Shown: in pieces, positions 7,776-15,685 of the stretch
How positions within the stretch are numbered: position 1 is the first letter of the stretch
Layout: the number at the start of each line of letters is the position of its first letter
From: Actinoplanes oblitus
GTDB taxonomy: Bacteria; Actinomycetota; Actinomycetes; Mycobacteriales; Micromonosporaceae
Assembly: GCF_030252345.1 (NCBI RefSeq)
Contig: NZ_CP126980.1
Span: 2,371,501 to 2,435,500, forward strand
Length of the DNA stretch: 64,000 nt
Direction of reading: 5' to 3'
Program-made: the position numbers and the translations under genes
The notes under the pieces: model-generated
Told to the model about the DNA's origin: nothing
The model's database searches: none
The model's input: the letters and a program-made list of their open reading frames with translations, nothing else

Positions 7776-10031
7776 CTAGACCCCCTCGACCAGCGCGAAG
7801 ACCTGATCGAACCGGGCCAGCGCGTCGTCGATGACCTCGTCGGTGTCGGCCAGCGAGGTGTACATCCGGGAGCCGGCCAGGGTGATGATGCCGTGCGCCG
7901 CGTACGCCGCGCCCATCTGCTCCATCAGCGTCTTGCGTGCCTTGTTCTCCTTGAGCAGCTTGATCGGGCTGCGCATGTCGAGCAGCATCACGCCGCTGCA
8001 CTCCAGGTGCACGATCGAGCCCTGGTTGTACGCCACGTACGGCAGCCCGTACTTGTCGATCAACCGCTGCAGCCCGCGGGTGAGCCGGTCACCGGCCCGC
8101 CCGGCCAGCACCGGCGCGTTGGTCCGGGCCATCTCCTGGATCGCGAAGTACCCGGCCGCGCAGGACAGCGGGTTCGCCGACAGGGTGCCGCCGACCTGGA
8201 TGTGCGCGCCGCTCTTGCCGTCCAGGCCGGAGCCGAACACGCTCATGATGTCGGCCCGGCCGCCCACCCCGCCGGCCATCGGGTAACCGCCGGAGACGGC
8301 CTTGCCGAAGACGGTCAGGTCCGGGGTGACCCCGAAGTAGCCGGCCGCGCCGCCCATCCCGGTGCGGAACCCGGTGACCACCTCGTCGAAGATCAGCATC
8401 GCGCCGAACTCGGTGCACAGCTCGCGTACCGCGGCGTTGTAGTCGTGCGGGACCGGGCGGGTGCCGGACTCCGGCCCGAACGGCTCGACGATGACGGCGG
8501 CGGTGCCGCCGCGCAGCCGGTTCTCGATCAGCTTGCGCTTGAGGGCGCCCAGGTCGTGCGGGAACGCCTCGCGGGTGCGGCCGGTGGCGCCCCATGGGAT
8601 GCCCTTGGCGTTCATCCGGAAGCTGCCCGGCACCCGCAGGCCGTAGACCACGGTGTCGGACCAGCCGTGGTACGCCCCGCCGACTTTGATCACCATCTTC
8701 TTGCCGGTCTTGGCCCGGGCCGCGCGGACCGCCGCCATCACGGCCTCGGTGCCGGAGCCCAGTGACCGATACATCTCGATGTGCGGCATGTACCGGTTGA
8801 TGATCTCGGCGAGCTTCAGCTCGTACTCGTGGAACAGGCCGGTGACCGGCCCACTCTCCTTGATCACCGCGGCCACCCGCTCGTTCACCGGGCGGTAGTT
8901 GCTGCCCAGGATGGTCGGGCCGCCGGCCTGCAAGAAGTCGATGTAGACGTTGCCGTCCCGGTCGGTCAGGTGAGCGCCCTCCGCCTTGTCGACGGCGAGC
9001 GGGAACGGATAGTTGAACGCCAGGTTGTGCTGGACGCCGCCGGGGATCCGCCGCTTGGCCCGCTCGGTGATCTCCTTGCTGGCCGTGCACTTGGTCTCGA
9101 AGTAGTTCAGCACGTCCAGCAGCGCGTCGTGCCGGAGCCCGCGCACCGGCTGCGCCACCAGCGCCTTGAGCCGCCGCATGGTGTCCGGCACGTCGAGGTA
9201 CTCGCTGATCATGTAGCCGTGCTGTTCTCCCGGCGCGACGTCCGGGACGTCGGACACGCTGGGCAGCTCCTCCTCCTCGGGAACCCGCACCGGCTCGACG
9301 GCGTCGACGATCTGCGAGGCGATCCGCTTCTCGTCCTTTCTGAGCTTGCTGAACGCGATCTCCCGGATCGTCGCCGGAATCGTGTAGACCTTGCCCGCCT
9401 CCGACGCCAGCGCCATCAGGTAGGCGATCGACACCTTCTCCAACAGCGCCATGTTGAACACGGCCCGGGACGGGTCGGTGCCCACCGCCACGACGCCGTG
9501 GTTGGCGATGATGAACGCGTTGTCGCCGCTCGCCACCTTCTTCTGCACGTTCTTGGCCAGGAACCCGGTGCCGGACGGCGCGTAGTCGATGATCGCGACC
9601 TCCTTGCCGAGGAAGCGCACCTGCTCGTCGGTGAGCGCCGGGATCGGCTTGCGCAGGAAGGCCAGGGCCGACGCGTACGGCTGGTGGGTGTGCACTATCG
9701 CGTTGACGTCCGGCCGCTCGCGGTAGATGTTCGCGTGCATCCCGCACTCGATCGACGGCACCAGACCGCCGGCGCCGCCCTCGTCCGGGACGTGCTTGCC
9801 CCGGAAGTCGACGATGCAGACGTCCTCGACGCGCATCTTGTCGTAGTCGTAGTTGCTCGGCGTGACGGCGTAGAGCTCGTGGCCCGGGACCCGGACCGAG
9901 ACGTTGCCCTCGGTCGCCTTGAGGTATCCACGGTCGAGCATCGTCCGGCACATGTCGACGACGTGCTGGCGGGACAGTCGGTGTTTCACTGCGGGGTCCG
10001 ATCCTGGTGCGTCGGGTGTGACCGGCACCAT
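7776..10031 (-). CDS. Class II aldolase - class III aminotransferase fusion
   Basis: 751 aa with the ATG used here. A GTG at 9989 preceded by AGGA is an equally possible start, giving MKHRLSRQHVV. Residues about 15-240 are a class II aldolase/adducin domain with a complete site: TEGNVS phosphate loop at 40-45, Glu95, the zinc ligands His114 and His116 in VHTHQ, and His178 in ANHG. Residues about 310-750 are a fold-type I PLP enzyme of the glutamate-1-semialdehyde aminomutase/class III aminotransferase kind, with SLGSGTEAVMAAVRAAR, LIFDEVVTGFR and the PLP lysine in VFGKAVSGGYPMAGG. Joining a C-C lyase to an aminotransferase in one chain implies that an amino group and an aldol step are handled in sequence. 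The longer upstream reading frame toward 11090 is antisense to the regulator gene and is not used. Chemistry by domain is firm; the substrate is unknown. Confidence 0.88.
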   Translation of the reverse strand: MVPVTPDAPGSDPAVKHRLSRQHVVDMCRTMLDRGYLKATEGNVSVRVPGHELYAVTPSNYDYDKMRVEDVCIVDFRGKHVPDEGGAGGLVPSIECGMHANIYRERPDVNAIVHTHQPYASALAFLRKPIPALTDEQVRFLGKEVAIIDYAPSGTGFLAKNVQKKVASGDNAFIIANHGVVAVGTDPSRAVFNMALLEKVSIAYLMALASEAGKVYTIPATIREIAFSKLRKDEKRIASQIVDAVEPVRVPEEEELPSVSDVPDVAPGEQHGYMISEYLDVPDTMRRLKALVAQPVRGLRHDALLDVLNYFETKCTASKEITERAKRRIPGGVQHNLAFNYPFPLAVDKAEGAHLTDRDGNVYIDFLQAGGPTILGSNYRPVNERVAAVIKESGPVTGLFHEYELKLAEIINRYMPHIEMYRSLGSGTEAVMAAVRAARAKTGKKMVIKVGGAYHGWSDTVVYGLRVPGSFRMNAKGIPWGATGRTREAFPHDLGALKRKLIENRLRGGTAAVIVEPFGPESGTRPVPHDYNAAVRELCTEFGAMLIFDEVVTGFRTGMGGAAGYFGVTPDLTVFGKAVSGGYPMAGGVGGRADIMSVFGSGLDGKSGAHIQVGGTLSANPLSCAAGYFAIQEMARTNAPVLAGRAGDRLTRGLQRLIDKYGLPYVAYNQGSIVHLECSGVMLLDMRSPIKLLKENKARKTLMEQMGAAYAAHGIITLAGSRMYTSLADTDEVIDDALARFDQVFALVEGV

Positions 10032-10090
10032 CGTCGCGCCGCGCCGATGATGAGGCACCGTGCCACGGCCAGCAATCTGCGCCCCCGTTG

Positions 10091-10107
10091 TTATCACCGG
10101 GTGACAA
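10091..10107. promoter_or_regulatory. Imperfect palindrome in divergent promoter region
   Basis: TTATCACCGGGTGACAA has TCACC-G-GGTGA at its core and TT/AA at the ends, with one mismatch. It lies 9 bp before the ATG of the PucR-type regulator, in the 85-bp gap shared with the aldolase-aminotransferase operon, so it is a candidate operator for that regulator. Confidence 0.35.
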
Positions 10108-10116
10108 GATGCGGCG

Positions 10117-11283
10117 ATGACGACACCGTGGCGGCGCGTGCCGACCGACCTGGCGACCGCCATGCGCCCCCGCCTGCCGGACGCCGTCCCCGCGATCGCC
10201 GACGCGGTCACTGCCGCCAACCCGGCCCTGGCCGACACCTCGAAGGCGAAGTTCGACAGCGATCTGCGTACCGCGGTGCAGGTCGCCATCGAGCGTTTCC
10301 TCGACCTGGCCGGCACCGACGAACCGGCCCTGCCACCCCGCATCCGCGAGGTGTTCGTTGCCCTGGGCGCCGCCGAGGCCCGCGAGAACCGGGGCCCGGA
10401 GCTGCTGCTCGGCGCCCTGCGGACGGCCGCCCGGCTGCTGCTGCGGACCGCCTCCCAGGCGCTCGCCGAGTCCCGCCCGGTCACCGTCGACGAGATCATC
10501 GACCTGTCCGACGCCACCAGCGCTTTCGTCGACGAACTCGCCTCGGCCTGCACCGACGGCCTGGCCCGGCAGCTGCGCGAGCAGGCCGGGGAGGGCGACC
10601 GGCGCCGCCGCCGGGCCGCCGACCTGTTGCTGCGCGGGGGAGCGCCGGCCGACGTGGCCCGCGAGGCGGTCATCGCGATCGGATGGCCGGTCCTGGACCG
10701 GGTGGTTCCGGTGCTGCTGCCACCCGAGCAGGCGCGCGACGCCCGGTTCCGGTTCGCCGCCGACGGCGTGGTCGCCGAGCGGGCCCGGGACGCCGTGCTG
10801 CTGCTGCGGTCCGGCCCGCGCGCCGAACGGCCCGCGCTGGCCGAGGCCCTGGACGGCCGGGGCGCCGTGATCGGCCCGGCACTGTCCTGGACCGAGGTCC
10901 CGGAGGCGGTCCGGCTCGCCGAACGCGCCGCCGAGCTGATCGGCACCGGTCCGGCGCCGGTCTTCGTCGAGGACCACTTCGCCGCCCTCGCGCTGCGCGG
11001 TGAACCCGGCGCGCTCGCCGCGCTCGCCGCCCGGCGGCTCGCCCCGCTCGACGGCCTGCGCCCCGCCCAGCGCGAGCAGCTGCTGACCACACTGGAGTCG
11101 TGGCTGCGGCACTGGGGTTCGCGGACCGCCGTCGCGGCCGAGCTCTACGTCCACCCGCAGACCGTCAGTTACCGCGTCAACCGGCTCCGCGACCTGCTCG
11201 GCCCGGCCCTGGACGACCCGGCCGCCCGGTTCGAGCTGCTGCTGGTGCTGAGCCAGCACTCATCCGCGACCGGGGCGCGGTAG
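10117..11283 (+). CDS. PucR/CdaR-family transcriptional regulator
   Basis: 388 aa. The last 70 residues form the PucR C-terminal helix-turn-helix (TVAAELYVHPQTVSYRVNRLRDLLG-type: VAAELYVHPQTVSYRVNRL). Residues about 1-160 are an all-helical region like the RsbRD N-terminal domain often found in this family, and the central part is a degenerate GGDEF-like sensor region as in CdaR. Family members activate catabolic genes in response to their substrate. It is divergent from the aldolase-aminotransferase/FGGY kinase operon across 85 bp and is the obvious candidate for its regulator. ATG at 10117 is the first good start. Confidence 0.88.
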   Translation: MTTPWRRVPTDLATAMRPRLPDAVPAIADAVTAANPALADTSKAKFDSDLRTAVQVAIERFLDLAGTDEPALPPRIREVFVALGAAEARENRGPELLLGALRTAARLLLRTASQALAESRPVTVDEIIDLSDATSAFVDELASACTDGLARQLREQAGEGDRRRRRAADLLLRGGAPADVAREAVIAIGWPVLDRVVPVLLPPEQARDARFRFAADGVVAERARDAVLLLRSGPRAERPALAEALDGRGAVIGPALSWTEVPEAVRLAERAAELIGTGPAPVFVEDHFAALALRGEPGALAALAARRLAPLDGLRPAQREQLLTTLESWLRHWGSRTAVAAELYVHPQTVSYRVNRLRDLLGPALDDPAARFELLLVLSQHSSATGAR

Positions 11284-11284
11284 C

Positions 11285-11755
11285 TCACCGGTCGTATGCC
11301 ACCAGGGCGCTGTAGAGCAGCGCGGACACCGCGGCCAGCCCGAGCCCGGCGATCCACGGCCCGGCGGCCAGCAGGCGGGCCGGCTCGGTCCGCCCGAGCG
11401 CGTAACAGATCCAGGCCGCGATGATCGACACCGTGCTGAGCACCGGCAGCAGCGGCACCAGCCAGGCCACGTAGAGCCGCCACGGCGCCGGCGAGGGCAC
11501 CTGGTCGCTGAGGAACATCCAGGCCACCAGCCCGGTACCGACCACCAGCACGGCGAGCCCGGCGAGACTGCTCAGCACCAACCAGCCGGCGCCGCCCGGC
11601 GGGCCGTCCAGCACCCCGCTCAGGCTGGGCAGGTCCACCCCGGCCCAGCGCAGGATCAGCCAGACCAGCGCGAGCGGCGCCGCGGTCAGCACCAGGATGA
11701 CGACCCCGCACCCCAGGCCGGTCACGCCGCCGAGCACCTGCCGCCGCACGCTCAA
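11285..11755 (-). CDS. Four-helix membrane protein
   Basis: 156 aa from TTG at 11755, chosen because GGAGGGG lies about 10 bp upstream; a GTG at 11749 is the alternative. Four hydrophobic segments are visible: GVVILVLTAAPLALVWLIL, WLVLSSLAGLAVLVVGTGLV, YVAWLVPLLPVLSTVSIIAA and WIAGLGLAAVSALLYSALVA. No known domain. It converges on the PucR-type gene, with the two stops one base apart, and diverges from the P450 gene. Confidence 0.65.
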   Translation of the reverse strand: MSVRRQVLGGVTGLGCGVVILVLTAAPLALVWLILRWAGVDLPSLSGVLDGPPGGAGWLVLSSLAGLAVLVVGTGLVAWMFLSDQVPSPAPWRLYVAWLVPLLPVLSTVSIIAAWICYALGRTEPARLLAAGPWIAGLGLAAVSALLYSALVAYDR

Positions 11756-11857
11756 GCGTGGCTCCCCTCCGGGCCGCCGGGCTCCGGCCCGCACGACGCC
11801 GACGCTACCAAGCTGCCGGCCGCCGCGGTGGTGGCGACAGCCGGGCAGGATGTCGGA

Positions 11858-13030
11858 ATGATGGATACGGCCCGCCGCCACGAATTCCGCGTTCTCGCCG
11901 CCGCGCATCCGCGACTACCGGTGCTGCTGACCGCCGGGCGGCTGGCGCGCCGGCTGCGCCGGCTGCCGCGGATCGGGTGGGTGACCTCGGATCCGCTGAT
12001 CGCGCGGCGGATTCTCAACGACGCCGAGCACTTCACGCTGCTCGGCGAGGGTGGCGTCGGGCATCTGTGGGCGCAGGTGCTCGGCGACTGGGTCTACGAG
12101 ATCTTCGACGGACCGGGGCACCATCAGCTGCGGGCCCGGACGCGGGACCTGTTCACCGACGAGAGCGCCCGCCGGCTCACCGACCGGGTGATCGGGCCGC
12201 GGCTGGCCCGGGCCGGCGCGGAACTGCGGGCTGGCCGCAGCGTGGACGTCGCCGACCTGGCCCGGGTGCTGGTCGGCCGGATCGTCGCGGACCTGCTGGT
12301 GTTGCCCGTGGCGGATCGGGACGAGGCGTACCGGGAGATCTTCGCCACCGGCGAGGAACTCGCCGCCCTGGCCCTCGGCACCACCGCCTCCACCCACCTC
12401 CCGGCCGCGACGATCGGCCGGGCCAGGGAGATCGTCGGGCGGCTGACCGCCAACGTGGCCGGCTCGTGGCGCACGGCGCCGGCGGAGACGGTCCTCGGGC
12501 GCTGCCGGGACCTGGGGCTGGCGCAGCGGCAGGCGGAGGGGCTGGCCACCCTGCTGATGGTGGCCGGCACCGAGACCGCGGCCAGCGCGATGGCCCGGAC
12601 CGTGGCGATCCTGCACGACACCGGCGCCCAGCACCGGCTGCGCGCCGAGCCGGAGCTGCTGGCCGACGCGGTCCGCGAGGGACTGCGGGTGACCACTCCG
12701 GCCCCGCTGATCGGCCGGGCGGTCGCCGCCGACGTCACCGTCGACGGCCGCCGGCTGCGCGCCGGCGAGCGGGTGCTGATGCTGACCTGGACCGCCAACA
12801 ACGCCGCCGGCGGCTTCGACCTGGACCGCGGTTACCTGCCGGACCAGCGTCAGCTCTGGTTCGGCGCGGGCCGGCACCTGTGCCTGGGCGCCCCGGTCGC
12901 GCGCGCCGAGATCTCCGGCCTGCTGAGCACCCTGCTCGACACCGGCCGGCCGTGGCGGATCCGCAACCGCCGCTACCGCCGTGGCGTGCTGATCCCCTCG
13001 TACGCGTCGCTGCCGGTCAGCTGCGGGTAG
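11858..13030 (+). CDS. Cytochrome P450
   Basis: 390 aa from ATG 11858, with AGGA 7 bp before it. The haem loop is FGAGRHLCLGAPVARAE with the cysteine ligand, the I-helix oxygen-activation motif is MVAGTETAAS and the K-helix ExxR is EGLR. This is a soluble bacterial class I P450 that would need a ferredoxin and reductase supplied elsewhere. It is somewhat shorter than the usual 400-410 aa at the N-terminus, which may affect the substrate lid. It stands alone: divergent membrane protein upstream, converging cellulase downstream with a strong terminator between. Substrate unknown. Confidence 0.92.
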   Translation: MMDTARRHEFRVLAAAHPRLPVLLTAGRLARRLRRLPRIGWVTSDPLIARRILNDAEHFTLLGEGGVGHLWAQVLGDWVYEIFDGPGHHQLRARTRDLFTDESARRLTDRVIGPRLARAGAELRAGRSVDVADLARVLVGRIVADLLVLPVADRDEAYREIFATGEELAALALGTTASTHLPAATIGRAREIVGRLTANVAGSWRTAPAETVLGRCRDLGLAQRQAEGLATLLMVAGTETAASAMARTVAILHDTGAQHRLRAEPELLADAVREGLRVTTPAPLIGRAVAADVTVDGRRLRAGERVLMLTWTANNAAGGFDLDRGYLPDQRQLWFGAGRHLCLGAPVARAEISGLLSTLLDTGRPWRIRNRRYRRGVLIPSYASLPVSCG

Positions 13031-13077
13031 CGGCGAGCGGGCGTCGCTCTCGGCGGCGGGGACCCGGGCAGCACAGC

Positions 13078-13117
13078 GGAAGGCCCGCCCCGCACCTCGC
13101 GGCGGGGCGGGCCTTCC
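13078..13117. terminator. Bidirectional terminator
   Basis: A perfect 16-bp stem (GGAAGGCCCGCCCCGC at 13078-13093, its complement at 13102-13117) with an 8-nt loop lies between the converging P450 and cellulase genes. Confidence 0.85.
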
Positions 13118-13125
13118 GTCCGTGG

Positions 13126-14505
13126 TCAGCCGGCGGTGCAGGTCACCACCGGTGTGCTGGCCGTGCCGCTGCTGATCAGGCCGAACTCGGCCGTCGCGCC
13201 GGCGCCCAGGGCGCCGTTCCAGGAGACGTTGCGCACCGAAGCCGCGGATCCGCTCGTGGTCAGCGTCCCGTTCCACACCTGGCTGACGGCCTGCCCGCTG
13301 CCGAGCGTCCAGGACACCGTCCAGCCGCTGATCGCCCGGCCGGCGGTCACCGTGACGTTCGCCTGGAACCCGCCTGTCCACGTGCTGGTCACCTTGAACG
13401 CCGCGGTGCACCCGGCCCCGGACGGGATGGAGGACGACGCCGACGGCGAGGGTGACGAGGCGGACGGCGAGGGGGAGGCCGACGAGGACGACGGCGAGGC
13501 GGTCGGCGAGCTGGTCACCGGCGGGTTCGGTGCGCCGTTGGCCAGGCTGTAGGCGAGATCCGGCTGGAACGAGCCGGCCGCGTACTTGCAGCCGTCCGCC
13601 TCACCCGGCGGCTTCACCCAGAGGAACGCGTCGACGTTGCCGTCGTTGGTGGCGGTGGTCGGGTAGTTGCCGATCCGCCGGTCGGTGTTGTCGTCCCCGC
13701 ACCAGTCGCCGGACGCCCCGCCGTTGCGGCTGGTGTCCACCACCTGGTGCTTGCCGGTGATGCCACGCCCGTTCAGCGCGCTGATCACCGACCTGCCGAA
13801 CGCGGTCTCGGCCGAGGTCGAGTTGAAGTTCGACACGTTGCTGTAGAACCCGTCGGCGTTCGCCACCCCGGCCGCGGCCAGCCGTCCGGCCTGCTCGGAC
13901 GCGCTGTTCCAGGCGGAGTGCCCGGCGTCCAGGTAGACCTTGGCGTTCGGGTTGGCCGCCTTGAGCGTCCGGGTGGCGGTGGCCAGCGCGGCGTCCCGGG
14001 CGTTGACCTCACTGGCGCTCAGGCAGGTCTGCAGCGCGAGCGAGTCCGGTTCCAGGAGCACGATCACGGTGCGGTTGCCCAGCGAGCCGGCGATCGCGGA
14101 GATCCAGTTCTGGTACTGGTTGAGGTCGGGCGCGCCACCGGCGCTGGCGCCGCCGCAGTCCCGGTTGGGGATGCCGTAAACGGTCAGCGCCGGGATCTGA
14201 CCCGCCGCGTTGGCCGCGCCGACGTAACCGGCGACCTCGGAGCCGATGGTGCTGAGGTTGAAGTTGCTGAGCCAGTGCGACGCCGGCTGGCTGGCGATCT
14301 TGTCGCGGATCGCCGCGGTCCGGTAATCGTTGGGGTTGGCGGCCACCCACCGGGCGACGGCAGTGGTGTCCGCCTCCCGGTAGAGCGTGCCGCTTATCGT
14401 GCCGGCCTCGGCGGTACCGGCCGAGAACAGCACGGCGCCGGCGGCGACGGTGGCGCCGGCGGCTGCGGCCGCCAGCCATCTGTGGTGCGGGGAAACGGGG
14501 GACAT
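13126..14505 (-). CDS. Secreted GH6 cellulase with C-terminal CBM2
   Basis: 459 aa. The signal peptide runs to about residue 34 (AAAAAGATVAAGAVLFSAGTAEA). The catalytic GH6 domain covers about 38-325, with DCGGASAGG, VIVLLEPDSLAL (the Asp after EP is the typical catalytic acid), YLDAGHSAWN and FLWVKPPGEADG. A Ser/Pro linker (about 325-360) leads to a CBM2 cellulose-binding module (360-459) with the surface tryptophans of WTGGFQANVTV, GWTVSWTL and WNGTL and a Cys at each end. It hydrolyses beta-1,4-glucan outside the cell with inversion. Endo versus exo cannot be decided here. A perfect TGGGAGCGCTCCCA operator lies 29 bp upstream of the start, overlapping the promoter. Confidence 0.95.
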   Translation of the reverse strand: MSPVSPHHRWLAAAAAGATVAAGAVLFSAGTAEAGTISGTLYREADTTAVARWVAANPNDYRTAAIRDKIASQPASHWLSNFNLSTIGSEVAGYVGAANAAGQIPALTVYGIPNRDCGGASAGGAPDLNQYQNWISAIAGSLGNRTVIVLLEPDSLALQTCLSASEVNARDAALATATRTLKAANPNAKVYLDAGHSAWNSASEQAGRLAAAGVANADGFYSNVSNFNSTSAETAFGRSVISALNGRGITGKHQVVDTSRNGGASGDWCGDDNTDRRIGNYPTTATNDGNVDAFLWVKPPGEADGCKYAAGSFQPDLAYSLANGAPNPPVTSSPTASPSSSSASPSPSASSPSPSASSSIPSGAGCTAAFKVTSTWTGGFQANVTVTAGRAISGWTVSWTLGSGQAVSQVWNGTLTTSGSAASVRNVSWNGALGAGATAEFGLISSGTASTPVVTCTAG

Positions 14506-14534
14506 GGCTTCCTTCCGAAGGGGAGAAGGCCTAC

Positions 14535-14548
14535 TGGGAGCGCTCCCA
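14535..14548. promoter_or_regulatory. CebR/CelR-type operator
   Basis: TGGGAGCGCTCCCA is a perfect 14-bp palindrome, identical to the cellulose-utilisation operator of the LacI-family repressors CelR (Thermobifida) and CebR (Streptomyces). It sits directly downstream of the predicted -10 of the GH6 gene, which fits repression released by cello-oligosaccharide. Confidence 0.9.
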
Positions 14549-14576
14549 ACGTAACGGTACAGACATCGGTTAGCAA
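14548..14576 (-). promoter_or_regulatory. Promoter of the GH6 gene
   Basis: On the minus strand TTGCTA (14576-14571) and TACGTT (14553-14548) are 17 bp apart, a reasonable sigma-70-like promoter whose start site would fall inside the operator. Confidence 0.55.
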
Positions 14577-14679
14577 TCTGTACGACTCGATGTCCGGAGC
14601 GCCGGTGTCGGGTGGCCGGGGCGCGGTAGCCGCTCGTGTGGCGGTCGTGACTAGGTCGGCAATTGCGTGACCAGCACTT

Positions 14680-14711
14680 TTAGGGCACCCTAAGCTAGGT
14701 AAGCCTAACCA
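14680..14711. promoter_or_regulatory. Tandem DtxR/IdeR-like iron boxes
   Basis: TTAGGGCACCCTAA (14680-14693) and the adjacent AGCTAGGTAAGCCTAACCA (14693-14711) both resemble the iron-dependent regulator box (TTAGGTTAGGCTAACCTAA type). They lie directly upstream of the Bfd-like gene. IdeR can activate storage genes or repress uptake genes; this arrangement would make bfd-bfr iron-responsive. Confidence 0.7.
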
Positions 14712-14725
14712 TCAGAGGTCGCCGC

Positions 14726-14917
14726 ATGTACGTCTGCATCTGTTTCCACGTCCGTGAGCGTGAAGTCCGTTCCGCGATCCACTGCGGGGCCCGGACGGAG
14801 GAGTCGGTCGGTGACGCCTGCGGGGCCGGCACCGGTTGTGGCAGTTGCCTGGACCGGATCCGGGACCTGATCGAGGGGGAGGCGGGCGCCGACACGCTGC
14901 TACCGTCCGCTGCCTAG
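14726..14917 (+). CDS. bfd: Bacterioferritin-associated ferredoxin
   Basis: 63 aa. Cys4, Cys6, Cys38 and Cys41 match the four [2Fe-2S] ligands of E. coli Bfd in number and spacing (CIC ... CGSC). Bfd docks on bacterioferritin and passes electrons to the haem so that stored Fe3+ is released. The gene starts at ATG with AGAGGTCGCC before it and is followed after 54 bp by bfr, so the storage and release partners are paired. Iron boxes upstream suggest iron-dependent expression. An extra cysteine is present at position 20. Confidence 0.9.
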   Translation: MYVCICFHVREREVRSAIHCGARTEESVGDACGAGTGCGSCLDRIRDLIEGEAGADTLLPSAA

Positions 14918-14937
14918 CCGTAACGGGCAGTACGCTT

Positions 14938-14964
14938 ACCCCCGAATCGCCATATTACGGGGGT
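14938..14964 (+). promoter_or_regulatory. Hairpin covering the bfr ribosome binding site
   Basis: ACCCCCG (14938-14944) pairs perfectly with CGGGGGT (14958-14964) over a 13-nt loop. The 3' arm GGGGGT is the only purine-rich stretch at the right distance (7 nt) before the bfr ATG, so the stem would hide the ribosome site. It has no T-run, so it is not a clear terminator. Confidence 0.5.
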
Positions 14965-14971
14965 ATTTGGC

Positions 14972-15454
14972 ATGCAAGGTGACGCCCGTGTCATCGAGTT
15001 CCTCAACGAGCAGCTCACCGCGGAACTGACCGCGATCAACCAGTACTTCCTGCACGCGAAGATGCAGGACAACTGGGGTTACACCAAGCTGGCGAAGCAC
15101 ACCCGGGCCGAGTCGATCGACGAGATGCGGCACGCCGAGGTGCTCACCGACCGGATCCTGTTCCTCGACGGCCTGCCGAACTACCAGAAGCTGTTCGCGC
15201 TGCGGATCGGCGAGTCGGTGAAGGAACAGTTCGAGTGCGACATGAAGATCGAGGTGGAGGCGGTCGACCGGCTGCGTCGCGGCCTGGAGTACATGCGCTC
15301 GGTCGGTGACATCACGTCCGCCCGGGTCTTCGAGGACATCCTGGCCGACGAGGAGCACCACGTCGACTACCTGGAGACCCAGCTCAGCCTGATCGAGAAG
15401 CTGGGCGAGCCGTTGTACCTGCAGAACGTCACGGAGCACCCGGAAGCCGGCTGA
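14972..15454 (+). CDS. bfr: Bacterioferritin (haem-binding ferritin)
   Basis: 160 aa, the usual length. All ferroxidase ligands are at the canonical positions: Glu18, Glu51, His54, Glu94, Glu127 and His130. The haem-ligating methionine is Met52 in DEMRHAEVLTDR. It forms a 24-subunit cage that oxidises Fe2+ and stores it as mineral, with haem between subunit pairs. It pairs with the upstream bfd. Translation may be limited by the hairpin over its ribosome binding site. A strong hairpin terminator follows 8 bp after the stop. Confidence 0.97.
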   Translation: MQGDARVIEFLNEQLTAELTAINQYFLHAKMQDNWGYTKLAKHTRAESIDEMRHAEVLTDRILFLDGLPNYQKLFALRIGESVKEQFECDMKIEVEAVDRLRRGLEYMRSVGDITSARVFEDILADEEHHVDYLETQLSLIEKLGEPLYLQNVTEHPEAG

Positions 15455-15462
15455 CCGCGGGT

Positions 15463-15488
15463 GGTGGGCCGCGGGGAGGCGGCCCACC
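15463..15488 (+). terminator. Terminator of bfr
   Basis: GGTGGGCCGC and GCGGCCCACC form a perfect 10-bp stem with a 6-nt loop just after the bfr stop. Confidence 0.75.
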
Positions 15489-15500
15489 GGAGCGCGCACC

Positions 15501-15625
15501 CGTCCGGCGCGTCGTTCGCGGGGATCTCGCCGGGCAGCTTTACGACCGTCCAGCGCGTCGTTCGCGGGGATCTCGCCGGGCAGCTTGACGACCATCCGGT
15601 CCGTCGTTCGCGGGGACCTCACCGG
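15501..15625. repeat. 46-bp tandem repeat, about 2.7 copies
   Basis: The core GTCGTTCGCGGGG begins at 15511, 15557 and 15603, exactly 46 bp apart. Copies 1 and 2 differ at only a few bases across the whole unit, and copy 3 has decayed at its end. A further degraded half-unit (GGGGCCTCACCGGACAGCTT) follows to about 15660. The period is not a multiple of three and no gene overlaps it. Confidence 0.85.
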
Positions 15626-15685
15626 CCCGCCGCTGCTCCCGGGGCCTCACCGGACAGCTTCAGGGTCGGCCGGCCGGAACACGCG

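Noticed and set aside
10032..11090. Upstream extension of the aldolase-aminotransferase reading frame
   Set aside because: This part lies opposite the PucR-type gene and translates to Ser/Arg/Ala-rich sequence. The aldolase domain begins right after 10031/9989.
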